64,000 bases of DNA from Comamonadaceae bacterium (lineage in GTDB: Bacteria; Pseudomonadota; Gammaproteobacteria; Burkholderiales; Burkholderiaceae_C), in NCBI GenBank assembly GCA_027486755.1, contig JAIXOM010000009.1, positions 33,263-97,262 on the forward strand, given 5' to 3'. Made by a program: the position numbers and the translations under genes. The notes below the pieces were generated by a model. It saw only the letters and a list, made by a program, of their open reading frames with translations, was not told where the DNA came from and searched no databases. Shown one piece after another: positions 1 through 9,965 of the stretch. Every line of letters begins with the position of its first letter. Positions within the stretch are counted from its first letter, which is position 1.

Positions 1-2
1 TG

Positions 3-857
3 GGCGTCTTGCTGGCACCGTCGGTCCCGCTGATCATGTACGCCGTCATCGCGCGGGTGCCCATCCACACCATGTTTTTGGCAGGACTGCTGCCAGCGCT
101 GGTGATGATTGCATTTTTAGTCGTGTTTGGCGGCTACTTGCGATCGCCACGCCCGTCCGGCCTGGCCGGCAACTTGCCCAGCCCAGCCATCAAGACCCCG
201 GTGTGGCAGGCCGCATGGTCTGCAAAATGGGAGCTGCTCGCGCCAGTGGTGGCCATCGGCTCGCTGGTCAGCGGCCTGGCCACGCCCACCGAGAGTGCTG
301 CGGTCACGGCCCTGTACGCCATCGCGACCCAGGCCTGGGCGCACCGCGAGTTAGGCCCTCGCCTGCTGGGCCGCTGCCTGAGCGAGTCGGCACAGATCAT
401 CGGCGGAATTTTGCTGATCCTGGGGATGGCGCTGGCCCTGACCAACTACCTCATAGACGCCGGCATTCCCGATGCAGCCATCGAGGCGGTACAAGGGGTT
501 ATCTCCGACAAATATGTCTTTCTGGTGGCCTTGACGCTGTTTTTATTGCTTGCCGGGGCCTTGATGGAGATTTTTGCGGCCATTGTGGTGCTGGTGCCCC
601 TGCTGCTTCCCGTGGCCATGAGTTACGGCGTCGACCCGGTGCACTTTGGCATCATTTTTCTAGCGGCCATGGAGATGGGCTTCCTGTGCCCACCGGCTGG
701 CATGAACATCTACTTTTCCTCGGCCATGTTCGGCAAGCCGGTGCGCGAAGTCGCGGTGGCGGTTTTGCCCGCCTTGCTGGCCATATTCTTGGGCACCCTG
801 GCGATCGCCATGCTGCCTTGGCTGGCCACTGGGCTGCCCAGCTTGTTCAAGACCTGA
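3..857 (+). CDS. TRAP transporter large permease (DctM family), 5'-truncated by the window edge
   Basis: This is the C-terminal two thirds (about 284 residues) of a TRAP-type large permease; the reading frame is already open at base 3, so the true start lies upstream. The family's full length is about 430 residues. The protein is almost entirely hydrophobic, with repeated membrane segments separated by short loops. It carries family-typical stretches such as TPTESAAVTALYA and the C-terminal CPPAGMNIYFSS. DctM is the ion-coupled transport channel in the inner membrane and works with a small DctQ subunit and a periplasmic DctP binding protein, usually importing dicarboxylates or other organic acids. 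Neither partner is visible here, so they are probably upstream. The substrate cannot be told. The following gene converges 29 bases away. Confidence 0.9.
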   Translation, partial: GVLLAPSVPLIMYAVIARVPIHTMFLAGLLPALVMIAFLVVFGGYLRSPRPSGLAGNLPSPAIKTPVWQAAWSAKWELLAPVVAIGSLVSGLATPTESAAVTALYAIATQAWAHRELGPRLLGRCLSESAQIIGGILLILGMALALTNYLIDAGIPDAAIEAVQGVISDKYVFLVALTLFLLLAGALMEIFAAIVVLVPLLLPVAMSYGVDPVHFGIIFLAAMEMGFLCPPAGMNIYFSSAMFGKPVREVAVAVLPALLAIFLGTLAIAMLPWLATGLPSLFKT

Positions 858-885
858 TTGAAGCCGGGGCGCTGCTGGGCCCCGG

Positions 886-1914
886 CTAAGGCGCAGCGTC
901 TGAGGCCGCAGCCAGCGGCGCAATGCGCTGATCGATCGCGCCAAAAATGCTCTGGCCGTCCTTGCCCTTCATCTCGATGCGGATGGTGTCACCGAACTTC
1001 ATGAAGCCGGTGCTGGGCTGGCCGTCGAGAATGGTTTCCATGGCGCGCTTTTCCGCAATGCAGCTGTAGCCGCGCGGCCAACTCTTGCGGCCGTCTTCTT
1101 CCACCGCGCGGTTGCTGACGGTGCCGCTGCCCACCACCGAGCCGGCGCGCACATTGCGCGTCTTGCACAAGTGGGCGATCAGCTGGCCGAAGTGAAAGCT
1201 CATCTCGGGGCCGGCCTCACACAGACCGACCTTGCGCCCATTCCAGCTCGACTGCAGCGTCAGGTGGACCCGGCCGCCCTGCCAGGCATCACCGAGCTCG
1301 TCGGGCGTCACCGCCACCGGGCTGAAGGCGGTGGCCGGCTTGCTCTGCACAAAGCCAAAGCCCTTGGCCAACTCGCCGGGAATCAGATTGCGCAGCGACA
1401 CATCATTGGCCAGCATCAGCAGGCGGATACCGTCGAGCCCCTGCTCAGCGTTGCTGCCCATGCCCACATCGCCAGTGATCACCGCGACTTCGGCCTCAAA
1501 ATCAATGCCGAAGGCCTCGTCGGCGCAGATCACAGGCTCACAAGGGCCGATGAAGTCATCGCTGCCGCCCTGGTACATCAGGGGGTCGCTGTAAAAACTC
1601 TCCGGCACCTGGCTGCCCCGCGCCGCCCGCACCAACTCCACATGGTTGAGGTAGGCCGAGCCGTCGGCCCACTGATAAGCCCGCGGCAAAGGCGCCATGC
1701 AGCGCTGCGGCTCAAAAGGGAAGGCATGTCGGGCCTTGCCCAGGTTCAGCGTCTGGTAAAGGTCCTGCAATTGGGGTGACAAAAAGTTCCAATCGTCCAG
1801 AACCTGTTGCAGAGTCTGCGCGATGTCAGTCGCATAATGGGCTGTCGTGAGATCGCGCGAGACGACGATCAGTTGGCCGTCCCGGGATCCATCTTTATAG
1901 CTTGCAAGTTTCAT
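886..1914 (-). CDS. Fumarylacetoacetate hydrolase family protein
   Basis: A 342-residue member of the fumarylacetoacetate hydrolase (FAH) fold family, which cleaves C-C bonds or decarboxylates oxo-acids using Mg2+ or Mn2+. The metal-binding signature is visible as DFEAEVAVI near residues 138-146, followed by LANDVSLRN and SGTVSNR, in the order expected for the catalytic barrel. The start at 1914 was chosen because the protein then begins MKLASYKDG, the usual beginning of the family; longer in-frame extensions run into the divergent neighbour and look non-coding. Length fits bacterial two-domain FAH proteins of about 330 residues. It is divergent from the DUF3108 gene with only 39 bases between the start codons. 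No tyrosine-degradation partners are present, so the substrate is open. Confidence 0.9.
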   Translation of the reverse strand: MKLASYKDGSRDGQLIVVSRDLTTAHYATDIAQTLQQVLDDWNFLSPQLQDLYQTLNLGKARHAFPFEPQRCMAPLPRAYQWADGSAYLNHVELVRAARGSQVPESFYSDPLMYQGGSDDFIGPCEPVICADEAFGIDFEAEVAVITGDVGMGSNAEQGLDGIRLLMLANDVSLRNLIPGELAKGFGFVQSKPATAFSPVAVTPDELGDAWQGGRVHLTLQSSWNGRKVGLCEAGPEMSFHFGQLIAHLCKTRNVRAGSVVGSGTVSNRAVEEDGRKSWPRGYSCIAEKRAMETILDGQPSTGFMKFGDTIRIEMKGKDGQSIFGAIDQRIAPLAAASDAAP

Positions 1915-1953
1915 AGTGGACAGGCTGCCCGGCAGATCCTGGCAGGCAGCGGC

Positions 1954-3186
1954 ATGTTTGTGGACCCAAAGCTCAAGCTTAACCTCTCTACGCACCATAC
2001 CGGGACGCCCCCCTGGCCGACGGCACTGGCGCTGACCTTGGTGGTGGTGGCGCTCCACGGCTGGCTGCTGGCGCAGGGGCCCGATTCCGTGCGGCTGGGC
2101 GCGCGCGAGGCCCTGACGCCTAAGGTCTCGCTAAATACGCGCAGCATTGTGGCGGAAGGCGCCCAAGCCGAGCCCGCCGCCGCGGCCGCCAAGCCGGCGC
2201 CCCCCGAGCGCAAAGCCGCGAGCCCAAACACACTGGCGATGCAAGAGCCCACCGAAAGGGGCAGCGACTCGGCCGAGGCCAAGCCGGAGCAGGCCGAGCA
2301 GATGGCCGCTGCCAGCCCGGCCGAAGCGCTGGCCGATCAGGCGCCCCAGCCTTCGGCACCGGCCTCCAGCCCATCGCAGGCGCAGACCCCGCCAGCGACT
2401 GCGCCTGCAAGCGCGGAGGTGGTCGAACCCCCACCTGCTACAGCAACCGCCACAGCACCCACTGCAACACCCGCCGCAGCACCATCGCTGGCACCCGAGC
2501 CAACAAGCCCGCCGGTCACCCCACCAGCGGCCGAGCGGCAGCTGGCACTGGCGGTGCCCGGCTCGGCCCGCCTGAACTACCAGCTCACCGGCCGGGCACG
2601 CGGCTTTGAGTATGCGGCCAACGGCCAGCTCGACTGGCAGCACGACGGCCAGCGCTACCAGGCGCGGCTGTCCATCAGCGGCTTTTTGCTGCCCAGCCGC
2701 AGCCAGAGCAGCGTGGGCGAGATCGGGCCCGAGGGCCTGTCGCCCCGGCGCTATTCGGATCGGGCGCGGGGCGAGCTGGCGGTGCACTTCCAGCCCGAGC
2801 TCGGCCGCATCAGCTTTAGCGCCAACAGCCCGCCGGTCGCCTGGCAAGCCGGGGCCCAGGACCGCCTGAGCGTGACGCTGCAGCTGGCGGCCCTGCTGGC
2901 CGGCGACCCCGGGCGCTTTAGCCCCGGCGCCACGGTGAGCATGCTCACGGCCAGCAGCCGCAACATCGAGCCCTGGGACTTCAGCGTCATCGGCAGCGAA
3001 AGCCTGAGCCTGCCCATGGGCACGCAACCCGCGCTGCACCTCAGACGCGCAGCCCGGCACCCGTATGACCAGACCATAGACCTGTGGTTTGCGCCGGCCC
3101 TGGGCTATCTGCCCGTGCGCATCCTGCTGAGCCAGGGCAATGGCGATGTGGTCGACCAGCGACTGGCCAGCATCGAGCGCCCTTGA
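1954..3186 (+). CDS. DUF3108 domain-containing protein with N-terminal membrane anchor and Pro/Ala-rich linker
   Basis: A 410-residue protein in three parts. A short N-terminus is followed by one hydrophobic segment (about residues 20-42, ALALTLVVVALHGWLLAQ), a signal anchor. Next comes a long low-complexity linker rich in Ala, Pro, Glu and Ser (about 60-190). The C-terminal globular part of about 210 residues (from QLALAVPGSARLNYQLTG) resembles DUF3108, a periplasmic domain of unknown function common in beta-proteobacteria. The layout (inner-membrane anchor, periplasm-spanning linker, terminal domain) resembles TonB-like proteins, but no TonB C-terminal motif is seen. The start at 1954 is the first ATG outside the divergent FAH gene; a later start is possible. 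Function unknown. Confidence 0.8.
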   Translation: MFVDPKLKLNLSTHHTGTPPWPTALALTLVVVALHGWLLAQGPDSVRLGAREALTPKVSLNTRSIVAEGAQAEPAAAAAKPAPPERKAASPNTLAMQEPTERGSDSAEAKPEQAEQMAAASPAEALADQAPQPSAPASSPSQAQTPPATAPASAEVVEPPPATATATAPTATPAAAPSLAPEPTSPPVTPPAAERQLALAVPGSARLNYQLTGRARGFEYAANGQLDWQHDGQRYQARLSISGFLLPSRSQSSVGEIGPEGLSPRRYSDRARGELAVHFQPELGRISFSANSPPVAWQAGAQDRLSVTLQLAALLAGDPGRFSPGATVSMLTASSRNIEPWDFSVIGSESLSLPMGTQPALHLRRAARHPYDQTIDLWFAPALGYLPVRILLSQGNGDVVDQRLASIERP

Positions 3187-3240
3187 AACACGCCCCACCG
3201 ACCCTCAACTGAGTTCACTCCAAGATAAGGCCACAACGCC

Positions 3241-3522
3241 ATGACTCTGCAAATGCTCTATGACTCCGAGGACTTCGTGGTGATGCACATGGTGGCCGAC
3301 GCCGAGTCGCCCGCCGATGCGCAGCAGCCCGCCCTGGTTCGCCACGGCTTTGAGATTGTTGACAAGCGCCACGGCCGTGAGGTCTTCCTGGAAGGCTCCT
3401 GGGCCGAGCTTTTTCAGGAGCGCTTGCAGCACTGGCGCGATCACGCGCCCACCCAGGACGAGGTCGAGGCCACCCTGGAAGGCTATGCTCAGCTGGCGCA
3501 AACCCCTATCGGTTTGCACTGA
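3241..3522 (+). CDS. DUF3567 family protein
   Basis: A 93-residue acidic soluble protein that resembles the DUF3567 family, which is nearly confined to Burkholderiales and is therefore useful for taxonomy. Recognisable features are the opening MTLQMLYDSEDFVVMHM, a central GFEIVDKRHGREVFLEG block and a terminal helix ending in QTPIGLH. It has no signal peptide, membrane segment or known catalytic motif. It follows the DUF3108 gene by 54 bases on the same strand. A purine-rich GATAAGG stretch lies upstream of the ATG as a weak ribosome site. The function is unknown in the family. Confidence 0.85.
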   Translation: MTLQMLYDSEDFVVMHMVADAESPADAQQPALVRHGFEIVDKRHGREVFLEGSWAELFQERLQHWRDHAPTQDEVEATLEGYAQLAQTPIGLH

Positions 3523-3583
3523 TGCAGCCAACCGAGAGCCGCCGCACAGCCCAGCCGCGCGCTGCACCGAGACGGGCTGCAGT

Positions 3584-3612
3584 TAGATGCGCTGAAATTA
3601 GATGCGCTGAAC
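3584..3612 (+). repeat. Tandem duplication of a 14-base unit
   Basis: The unit ttagatgcgctgaa occurs twice, one base apart, in the 100-base gap between the DUF3567 gene and the ChaN-like gene. It may be a recent duplication; no function is evident. Confidence 0.6.
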
Positions 3613-3625
3613 TTGGCATGGCGGC

Positions 3626-4507
3626 ATGATCCCCGCCCAAAACGCCACCCGCTCAAGGGCAGGCCGGCTGGCCACCAGCCTGCTCATGCTCGGCCTGGTG
3701 CTGGCCAGCTCGGTGCTGGGAGCCGCCCACGCGCAGACCCGCGCCGCACTCAAGGCCCAGCTCAGCGCGCTAGCGCCTTCGCAGGTGCTGCTGCTGGGCG
3801 AGCAGCATGATGTCGCTGAGCACCAGCAGATCGCCAGGGAGCTGGTTCAAGCCCTGGCCGCCCAGGGCCAGCTTGCCGCTCTGGTACTGGAAATGCTGCC
3901 AGCCGGCCGCAGCAGCAGCGGCTTGGCCCCGGGCAGCCCGGAGCAGACCGTGCGCCAGGCGCTGGGCTGGGACGAGCGGGGCTGGCCCTGGCAGGCCTAT
4001 GGCCCGGTGGTCATGGCGGCGGTCGCAGCTGGCGTGCCGGTGCTCGGCGGCAATCTGCCCCTGGAGGCGCTGCGGGCCAGCATGGGGCGCAGCGAGCTCG
4101 ACCAGCGACTGCCCGTGCCCGCCCTGGAGCAGCAAAAGCAGCTGATGCGCGAAGGCCATTGCGGGCTCTTACCTGAAAGCCAGATCGCCCCGATGGCACG
4201 CATACAGATCGCCCGCGACCTCAGCCTGGCAGACACGGTGCAAAGCGCAGCCGCATCAGCCCGCCCCGGCCAGCAGGTCTTGCTGCTCAGCGGCAGCGTC
4301 CATGCCGACAAGCAGTTGGGGGTCCCTAGGCACCTGAGTGCATCGCTCAAGGTGGTGAGTGTGCGCCTGCTCAGCCAGGGCAGCGATCCGGCCGGTGGCA
4401 GCTTTGACGCCCACTGGCCCACCGGGCCGGCCCCCGCAACCGACCACTGCGCGGCCCTGCGCGAGCAATTCAAAGGGCGCAGCGCCAACCCGCCAGCGCG
4501 CCCCTGA
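3626..4507 (+). CDS. ChaN-like haem-binding domain protein (exported)
   Basis: A 293-residue exported protein of the ChaN/Cofac_haem_bdg family. Residues 1-36 form a signal peptide (basic start, hydrophobic core LLMLGLVLASSVLG, cleavage after AHA). The mature part opens with VLLLGEQHD at about 54-62, the family's signature with its characteristic His, and later has LLLSGSVHADKQLGVP near residue 230, also typical. Campylobacter ChaN binds haem and helps iron uptake; most homologues are uncharacterised. No lipobox Cys follows the signal peptide, so it is probably periplasmic rather than a lipoprotein. No haem or iron transport genes are adjacent, so an iron role here is inference from family alone. 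Confidence 0.8.
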   Translation: MIPAQNATRSRAGRLATSLLMLGLVLASSVLGAAHAQTRAALKAQLSALAPSQVLLLGEQHDVAEHQQIARELVQALAAQGQLAALVLEMLPAGRSSSGLAPGSPEQTVRQALGWDERGWPWQAYGPVVMAAVAAGVPVLGGNLPLEALRASMGRSELDQRLPVPALEQQKQLMREGHCGLLPESQIAPMARIQIARDLSLADTVQSAAASARPGQQVLLLSGSVHADKQLGVPRHLSASLKVVSVRLLSQGSDPAGGSFDAHWPTGPAPATDHCAALREQFKGRSANPPARP

Positions 4508-4531
4508 GGCGCCAAGTCGCTCAGCTGGCCC

Positions 4532-5869
<1,338 letters not shown>

Positions 5870-5982
5870 GGGTGTTCCTGCGGAGCCAGGCGGAAGAGGG
5901 CCCCTGGGGTATTTTCGCACCGGCCTTGCAGCATGGGCCCCCAGGCTGACCGCCGTGCGCGCATTTGAGACAATCAGCCGCC

Positions 5983-6840
5983 ATGAGCTCCACCTATATC
6001 CTCACCCTGTCCTGCCTGGATCGCCCCGGCATCGTCCACGCCGTCTCCGGCTTTCTGTTCGAGCGCGGCGGCAACATCCTGGATGCGGCGCAATATGCCG
6101 ACGACAAGGACGAGGACGCCACCGGCCTGTTTTTCATGCGGGTGGGCTTTGGCTGCGCGCTGCCGGCCGAGCAACTCAAGAGCGAGTTGGCTGAGTTGGC
6201 CAAGGGCTTTGGCATGAGCTTTCAGCTCAAGCCCACCGGCGAGCCGGTCAAAACAGTGATCATGGTCAGCAAAGAGGGGCACTGCCTCAACGACCTGCTG
6301 TTTCGCTGGAAAAGCGGCCTGCTCAAGCTCGATGTGCGCGCCATCATCTCCAACCACCGCGAGTTCTACCAACTGGCGGCCAGCTACAACGTGCCGTTTC
6401 ACCACATCCCGGTGACGGCGGCCACCAAGGCCGATGCCGAGGCCCGGCAGTACGAGATCATTCAAAGCGAGGGCGCCGAATTGGTGGTGCTGGCGCGCTA
6501 TATGCAAATCCTCAGCGACGACCTGTGCCGCAAGCTCTCGGGCCGGGCGATCAACATCCACCACAGCTTTTTGCCCAGCTTTAAAGGTGCGCGGCCTTAC
6601 CACCAGGCCCATGCGCGCGGCGTCAAGCTGATCGGCGCGACCGCCCATTATGTGACCTCCGACCTCGACGAGGGCCCGATCATTGAGCAAGACGTGGCCC
6701 GGGTCGAACACAGCAAGACGGTCGAAGACCTGACCGCCCTGGGCCGCGATACCGAAAGCCTGGTGCTGGCGCGTGCGGTCAAGTGGCACAGCGAGCACCG
6801 CGTGCTGCTCAACGGCCACAAAACGGTGATCTTCAAGTAA
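5983..6840 (+). CDS. purU: Formyltetrahydrofolate deformylase
   Basis: A 285-residue protein with the two-domain layout of PurU: an N-terminal ACT domain (about 1-85) and a formyltransferase-like catalytic domain (about 90-285). The catalytic block NIHHSFLPSF (191-200) and the downstream DEGPIIEQD supply the conserved Asn, His and Asp. PurU hydrolyses 10-formyl-THF to formate and THF, balancing one-carbon pools and supplying formate to PurT; ACT domains usually sense glycine and methionine. Length matches the family. The start at 5983 (MSSTYIL) places the ACT beta strand at once; six further upstream residues are possible. A LysR-type regulator follows after 10 bases and may be co-transcribed. 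Confidence 0.95.
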   Translation: MSSTYILTLSCLDRPGIVHAVSGFLFERGGNILDAAQYADDKDEDATGLFFMRVGFGCALPAEQLKSELAELAKGFGMSFQLKPTGEPVKTVIMVSKEGHCLNDLLFRWKSGLLKLDVRAIISNHREFYQLAASYNVPFHHIPVTAATKADAEARQYEIIQSEGAELVVLARYMQILSDDLCRKLSGRAINIHHSFLPSFKGARPYHQAHARGVKLIGATAHYVTSDLDEGPIIEQDVARVEHSKTVEDLTALGRDTESLVLARAVKWHSEHRVLLNGHKTVIFK

Positions 6841-6850
6841 GCCGCCGGCC

Positions 6851-7738
6851 ATGAGCCAGGCCGCTGCCAAGCGCATCCCGCCCATTCAGTGCCTGCTGAC
6901 TTTCGAGGCGCTGGCGCGCCTGCGCAGCGTCACCCTGGCGGCCGACGAGCTCTTCGTCACGCCCAGTGCGGTCAGCCACCGGGTCAAGCAGCTCGAGCAG
7001 ATCCTGGGCACCAAGCTGTTTGGCCGGGCCGACTTCTCGCTGACCACCGAGGGCATTGAATACCTGGCCCATGTGCGCGACGGTCTGGCCACGCTGCAAA
7101 AATTTCCGGGCATTGCCGGCCAAAGCTCAGCGCCGGGCAAGCGCCGGCTGCGGGTGGCGGTCACGCCCACCTTTGCCCGTGCCATCTTGATTCCGCGGCT
7201 CAAGCAATTTACCGACGCCTACCCCGAGATCGAGCTGGCTCTGCAGGTCTCGATTCCGCTGCTCGACGTGGTGGCTGAAGACGCCGACCTGATGATCCGC
7301 TTTGGCAGCGGCCGCTATGCCGATGTCGAACATGTCTGCCTGGTCAAAGACGAGGTCACGCCGCTGGCCTCGCCCGCCTTTGTGCGCGAGCACGGCCCCT
7401 TTGAGCTTGCGCAAGACCTCGAAGGCCAGGCCCTGCTGCGCTCGCCCCTGGAGCCCTGGCGCACCTGGTTTGCCGCCCAGCACCTGGACTGGCCCGAGCC
7501 AGCCGAGGGCTCACAATTTAACGACATCGGCCTGATGTGTGACGCCGCCGCGGCCAGCATGGGCATCGCCCTGGTCAGGCTCAAGCTCGGCGCACCCTGG
7601 CTGGACAACGGGTCGCTGGTGCGCCTGTTCGTCCAAGCGGTGCCCAGCCCGCATGCGCACTACCTGTGCTGGCGCACCGGCGCCATGGACCGCTGGGAGT
7701 GCCAGGCCTTCGCGCAGTGGCTCAAGCAGGCGGCTTGA
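6851..7738 (+). CDS. LysR-type transcriptional regulator (GcvA-like)
   Basis: A 295-residue LysR-family regulator. The N-terminal winged helix (about residues 10-70) shows LRSVTLAADELFVTPSAVSH and ends LFGRADFSLTTEG. The rest is the two-lobed substrate-binding domain. The opening PPIQCLLTFEALARL is typical of the GcvA subgroup, which senses small metabolites such as glycine. It starts 10 bases after purU on the same strand, so both may form one transcript. A one-carbon/glycine link with purU is plausible but is inference from the neighbour only. Confidence 0.88.
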   Translation: MSQAAAKRIPPIQCLLTFEALARLRSVTLAADELFVTPSAVSHRVKQLEQILGTKLFGRADFSLTTEGIEYLAHVRDGLATLQKFPGIAGQSSAPGKRRLRVAVTPTFARAILIPRLKQFTDAYPEIELALQVSIPLLDVVAEDADLMIRFGSGRYADVEHVCLVKDEVTPLASPAFVREHGPFELAQDLEGQALLRSPLEPWRTWFAAQHLDWPEPAEGSQFNDIGLMCDAAAASMGIALVRLKLGAPWLDNGSLVRLFVQAVPSPHAHYLCWRTGAMDRWECQAFAQWLKQAA

Positions 7739-7819
7739 GGGGCGTTCACGGGGAGATGTAAATTTCCTCACGCGGCGGCCCGGGCTGTCCGCTACAGTGG
7801 CTGCTGCTGGAGATTGCCC

Positions 7820-9322
7820 ATGAACGCCCCCCTAAGTCCTGCCCAAACTTCGTCCATCGAGCGCGCCGCCCGCCAGGCCCAGGTGGTCGCGGCCCTGCAG
7901 CGGGTGCTGCCCGCGCATGCGCTGCTGTGGCACAGCGAGGACACCACGCCCTATGAATGCGACGGCCTGACCGCCTACCGCGAGCGTCCGCTGGTGGTGG
8001 CACTGCCTGAAACACAAGAGCAGGTACAGGCGGTACTCAAGGCCTGCCACGCGCTGGCGGTGCCCGTGGTGGCGCGGGGCGCCGGCACCGGCCTGTCGGG
8101 CGGGGCCATGCCCAACCGTTTGGGGGTGACGCTGTCGCTGGCCAAGTTCAACCAGATCCTGAACATAGACCCGCTGGCGCGTACCGCCACCGTGCAGTGC
8201 GGCGTGCGCAACCTGGCCATTTCCGAAGCGGCCGCGCCCTACGGCCTGTACTACGCGCCTGACCCCTCCAGCCAGATCGCCTGCACCATAGGCGGCAATG
8301 TGGCCGAAAACTCAGGCGGGGTGCACTGCCTCAAATACGGCCTGACGGTGCACAACGTGCTGCAGGTCAAGGGCTACACCATCGAAGGCGAGCCGATTGA
8401 GTTGGGCAGCACCGCGCTCGATGCGCCCGGCTACGACCTGCTCAGCGTGGTCATCGGCAGCGAAGGTATGCTGGCCATCACCACCGAGGTGACGGTCAAG
8501 CTGGTGCCCAAGCCGCAACTGGCGCGCTGCATCATGGCCAGCTTTGACGACCTGCGCAAGGCCGGCGAGGCGGTGGCGGCGGTGATTGCCGCCGGCATCA
8601 TCCCGGCCGGGCTTGAGATGATGGACGGACCGATGACGGTTGCGGTGGAAGACTTCGTGCACGCCGGCTACGACCTGAGCGCGGCCGCCATCTTGCTGTG
8701 CGAGAGCGATGGCACGCCCGAAGAGGTGGAAGAGGAAATCGGCCGCATGAGCGCGGTACTGACCGCAGCCGGCGCCACCGCAATCACGGTCAGCCGCGAC
8801 GAGGCTCAGCGCCTGAAGTTCTGGAGCGGACGCAAGAACGCCTTCCCCGCATCGGGCCGCATCAGCCCGGACTACATGTGCATGGACTCGACCATTCCGC
8901 GCAAGCGCCTGGCCGACATCCTGCAAGCCATCAGCGAGATGGAAGTCAAGTACGGCCTGAAATGCCTCAATGTCTTCCATGCCGGCGATGGCAATTTGCA
9001 TCCGCTGATCCTCTTCGATGCCAACGACGCAGACCAGCTGCGCCGCTGCGAGCTCTTTGGTGCCGACATCCTGGAAACCAGCGTGGCCATGGGCGGCACC
9101 GTCACCGGCGAACATGGCGTGGGCATCGAGAAGGTCAACAGCATGTGCGTGCAGTTCTCTGCCGATGAAAACGAGCAGATGTTCGCCCTCAAGCGCGCCT
9201 TCGACCCCCAGGGCCTGCTCAACCCCGGCAAGGTCATTCCCACGCTCAACCGCTGCGCCGAATACGGCAAGATGCTGGTGCGCGCAGGCCAGATCAAGCA
9301 CCCAGACCTGCCCCGGTTTTAA
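7820..9322 (+). CDS. FAD-linked oxidase, GlcD / D-2-hydroxyacid dehydrogenase type
   Basis: A 500-residue flavoprotein of the vanillyl-alcohol-oxidase superfamily, GlcD branch. The FAD-binding half has ARGAGTGLSGGAMP and CTIGGNVAENSGGVHCLKYG; the C-terminal half has NVFHAGDGNLHPLILFD with the His residues typical of 2-hydroxyacid oxidation, then GEHGVGIEK. Such proteins oxidise glycolate or D-lactate to the 2-oxoacid, either alone or with GlcE and GlcF. GlcE and GlcF are not adjacent here, so it could be a stand-alone D-2-hydroxyacid dehydrogenase. ATG at 7820 has a GGAG site 7 bases upstream; a TTG six bases earlier is less likely. Confidence 0.88.
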   Translation: MNAPLSPAQTSSIERAARQAQVVAALQRVLPAHALLWHSEDTTPYECDGLTAYRERPLVVALPETQEQVQAVLKACHALAVPVVARGAGTGLSGGAMPNRLGVTLSLAKFNQILNIDPLARTATVQCGVRNLAISEAAAPYGLYYAPDPSSQIACTIGGNVAENSGGVHCLKYGLTVHNVLQVKGYTIEGEPIELGSTALDAPGYDLLSVVIGSEGMLAITTEVTVKLVPKPQLARCIMASFDDLRKAGEAVAAVIAAGIIPAGLEMMDGPMTVAVEDFVHAGYDLSAAAILLCESDGTPEEVEEEIGRMSAVLTAAGATAITVSRDEAQRLKFWSGRKNAFPASGRISPDYMCMDSTIPRKRLADILQAISEMEVKYGLKCLNVFHAGDGNLHPLILFDANDADQLRRCELFGADILETSVAMGGTVTGEHGVGIEKVNSMCVQFSADENEQMFALKRAFDPQGLLNPGKVIPTLNRCAEYGKMLVRAGQIKHPDLPRF

Positions 9323-9355
9323 GCAGGACCGGCAGGCTAGCGAAGGCCCTAGCCC

Positions 9356-9709
9356 TCAGAGCCGCTGGGCCTGGCTGGCGGGCATCACCGCGTTGAGCCA
9401 AGGCGGGTTGATGAGCGCAGGCTCGTCGGGCGAGATCAGCATCACCAGATCACCGCCAAAGCGACCCAGGCCCAAGGCCAGCGCAAGCGCCTTGTCTTCC
9501 TGCTCGCTGGCCATGCGTAAAAAACACAGGTAGCGCCGCTGTCCGGCTTGATCGGCCCGCACCAGATCGAGCCGGCTCACATGGCCGTGCTCGGAAAACA
9601 GCGCATGCAAGCGGTCACGCCAAACCGAAATATCCTCGCCGCCCATGCGCGGCGGCTTGGCAGACAGGGGCGCGGCCGAGTCATGCCAGTTGCGGTCAAT
9701 GAAGGACAT
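9356..9709 (-). CDS. Conserved-looking hypothetical protein, 117 residues
   Basis: I do not recognise this family. The protein is soluble, without signal peptide or membrane segment. It has a mixed composition with a plausible alpha/beta pattern: WRDRLHALFSEHGHVSRLDLV, then RRYLCFLRMAS and LGRFGGDLVMLISPDEPA. It converges on the GlcD-like gene, with 33 bases between the stop codons, and is divergent from the PAS-GGDEF-EAL gene. Codon use resembles its neighbours, and no better gene exists on the other strand here, which supports it being real. No strong ribosome site precedes the ATG at 9709. Confidence 0.6.
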   Translation of the reverse strand: MSFIDRNWHDSAAPLSAKPPRMGGEDISVWRDRLHALFSEHGHVSRLDLVRADQAGQRRYLCFLRMASEQEDKALALALGLGRFGGDLVMLISPDEPALINPPWLNAVMPASQAQRL

Positions 9710-9965
9710 GGTGCGCCAGTCTTACGTGAAGTTGGGTCTGACACTGTAGGCCGGGCCGGCTGCTCTTTCGCGGTACAGGCTGCCCGCCTTGCCGTAGGAA
9801 CAAGCCACGGCGGTGCCAGCGGTAGCAGCCCAAGGCTCTGTCGGCGCATGTCGCCAGGCGCTGATGCGGACCGCCCGCGCCTCTAAGCTAGGCATCCTTT
9901 CGCCCACCGCATGCACCGACTGCACATGAAGCCCTTGAGCCTTATGGCCCAGCCGGCAGCTCCCG

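Noticed and set aside
2131..3198. A 355-residue Gly/Arg/Cys-rich frame on the minus strand
   Set aside because: It is antisense to the Pro/Ala-rich DUF3108 gene and reflects its low-complexity composition.
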